Positions 14,871-15,201 of a stretch of DNA of 15,201 nucleotides are shown piece by piece. The notes beneath the pieces are model-generated. The model saw only the letters and a list, made by a program, of their open reading frames with translations, made no database searches and was not told the DNA's origin. How positions within the stretch are numbered: position 1 is the first letter of the stretch; every line of letters starts with the position of its first letter. The stretch spans positions 1 through 15,201 of the forward strand of contig CAZTCJ010000089.1 of NCBI GenBank assembly GCA_964612085.1. Reading direction: 5' to 3'. Both the position numbers and the translations under genes were made by a program. Source of the stretch: CAZTCJ01 sp964612085. Its GTDB lineage: Bacteria > Pseudomonadota > Alphaproteobacteria > JAJFIK01.

Positions 14871-15201
14871 TCAGGCCTCTGAGCGCATCCCGGTAATGGC
14901 GGCGCGGGCGAGCGCGTCCGCCCGCTCATTCTCCGGATGCCCCGCATGGCCCTTGACCCAGTGCCAGCGCACCGTGTGGCGCGCCATGGCCTCGTCGAGC
15001 CGGCGCCACAGATCCTCGTTCTTGACCGGCTTCTTGGCGGCCGTTTTCCAGCCATTGGCTTTCCAGCGCGGCAGCCAGTCATTGACGCCGTCCTTCACAT
15101 AGCGGGAATCCGTATAAAGATCGACGGTCACGGAGCGGGTCAGCGCTTCAAGCCCCTTGATGGCGGCCATCAGCTCCATGCGGTTGTTGGTGGTGTCCGC
15201 T
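14871..15201 (-). CDS. rnhA: ribonuclease HI, 5' end cut by window edge
   Basis: RNase HI cleaves the RNA strand of RNA-DNA hybrids, such as primers and R-loops. About 109 C-terminal residues are visible of the usual 145-155. The frame stays open to the edge: the codons before the internal Met at 15179 read ADTTNNR, the standard lead into RMELMAA, so that Met is not the start. Of the catalytic DEDD set, the Glu in RMEL, the Asp in YTDSRYVKDG and the Asp in ENERADALAR are present; the first Asp should lie beyond the edge. The catalytic loop His is in GHAGHPENE. KKPVKNEDLWRRLD is a typical handle-region tail. The stop at 14871-14873 is 5 bases from the convergent peroxiredoxin stop. Confidence 0.95.
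   Translation of the reverse strand, partial: ADTTNNRMELMAAIKGLEALTRSVTVDLYTDSRYVKDGVNDWLPRWKANGWKTAAKKPVKNEDLWRRLDEAMARHTVRWHWVKGHAGHPENERADALARAAITGMRSEA

Noticed and set aside
14871..15179. RNase HI read as complete from the Met at 15179
   Set aside because: That Met is the internal one of the conserved NNRMELMAA motif, and the frame continues to the window edge with family-like residues.

Overview
The window is a GC-rich stretch of bacterial chromosome. Its gene content and order point to an alphaproteobacterium: a full aa3-type cytochrome c oxidase cluster (coxB-ctaD-ctaB-coxF-like-ctaG-coxC-DUF983-SURF1), next to tldD on one side and to M16 peptidase, GNAT, YqgE, peroxiredoxin and rnhA genes on the other. 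A Rhodospirillales-like lineage is my guess, but nothing here fixes the order. I see no insertion sequence, tRNA, rRNA, CRISPR array or phage gene, and nothing that clearly suggests horizontal transfer.

Layout. Positions 1-1100 (minus strand) hold the 5' three quarters of tldD, cut by the window edge. A 279-bp divergent intergenic region (1101-1379) with two imperfect dyads separates it from the oxidase cluster. Positions 1380-9401 are a tightly packed plus-strand run of ten genes: CoxB (CuA subunit), CtaD (haem-copper subunit), a four-helix DUF3995 membrane protein, CtaB (haem O synthase), a 53-residue CoxF-like single-span protein, CtaG (Cox11 copper chaperone), CoxC (subunit III), a DUF983 zinc-ribbon membrane protein, SURF1 and an M16 metallopeptidase. 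The last three are joined by two ATGA stop/start overlaps. A strong bulged hairpin at 9465-9495 follows the run. Then come a GNAT acetyltransferase (9534-10151) and a large membrane-bound GGDEF-EAL protein (10280-13513). YqgE (13544-14119) converges on the GGDEF-EAL gene. A Prx5-type peroxiredoxin (14380-14865) diverges from YqgE and converges on rnhA, whose 5' end lies beyond the right edge.

How the genes work together. The oxidase genes encode the three core subunits of the terminal oxidase plus most of its assembly kit: haem farnesylation (CtaB), CuB insertion (CtaG) and haem a delivery (SURF1). Haem A synthase (CtaA) and a Cox17/Sco-type CuA chaperone are not in the window. All metal and proton-channel residues I could check in CoxB and CtaD are present, so this should be an active A-family oxidase. 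The less explained members of the run are DUF3995 (between ctaD and ctaB), DUF983 and the M16 peptidase. The c-di-GMP protein has intact GGDEF and EAL motifs, a PAS domain and a seven-helix region with a periplasmic N-terminal domain, and appears to lack the RxxD inhibitory site.

The window reads mainly as core, conserved chromosome. I found no clear evidence of an undescribed system. The best leads are the DUF3995 insertion in the oxidase cluster, the coupling of the M16 peptidase to SURF1, and the dyads and hairpins in three intergenic regions and in the 3' end of the GGDEF-EAL gene.
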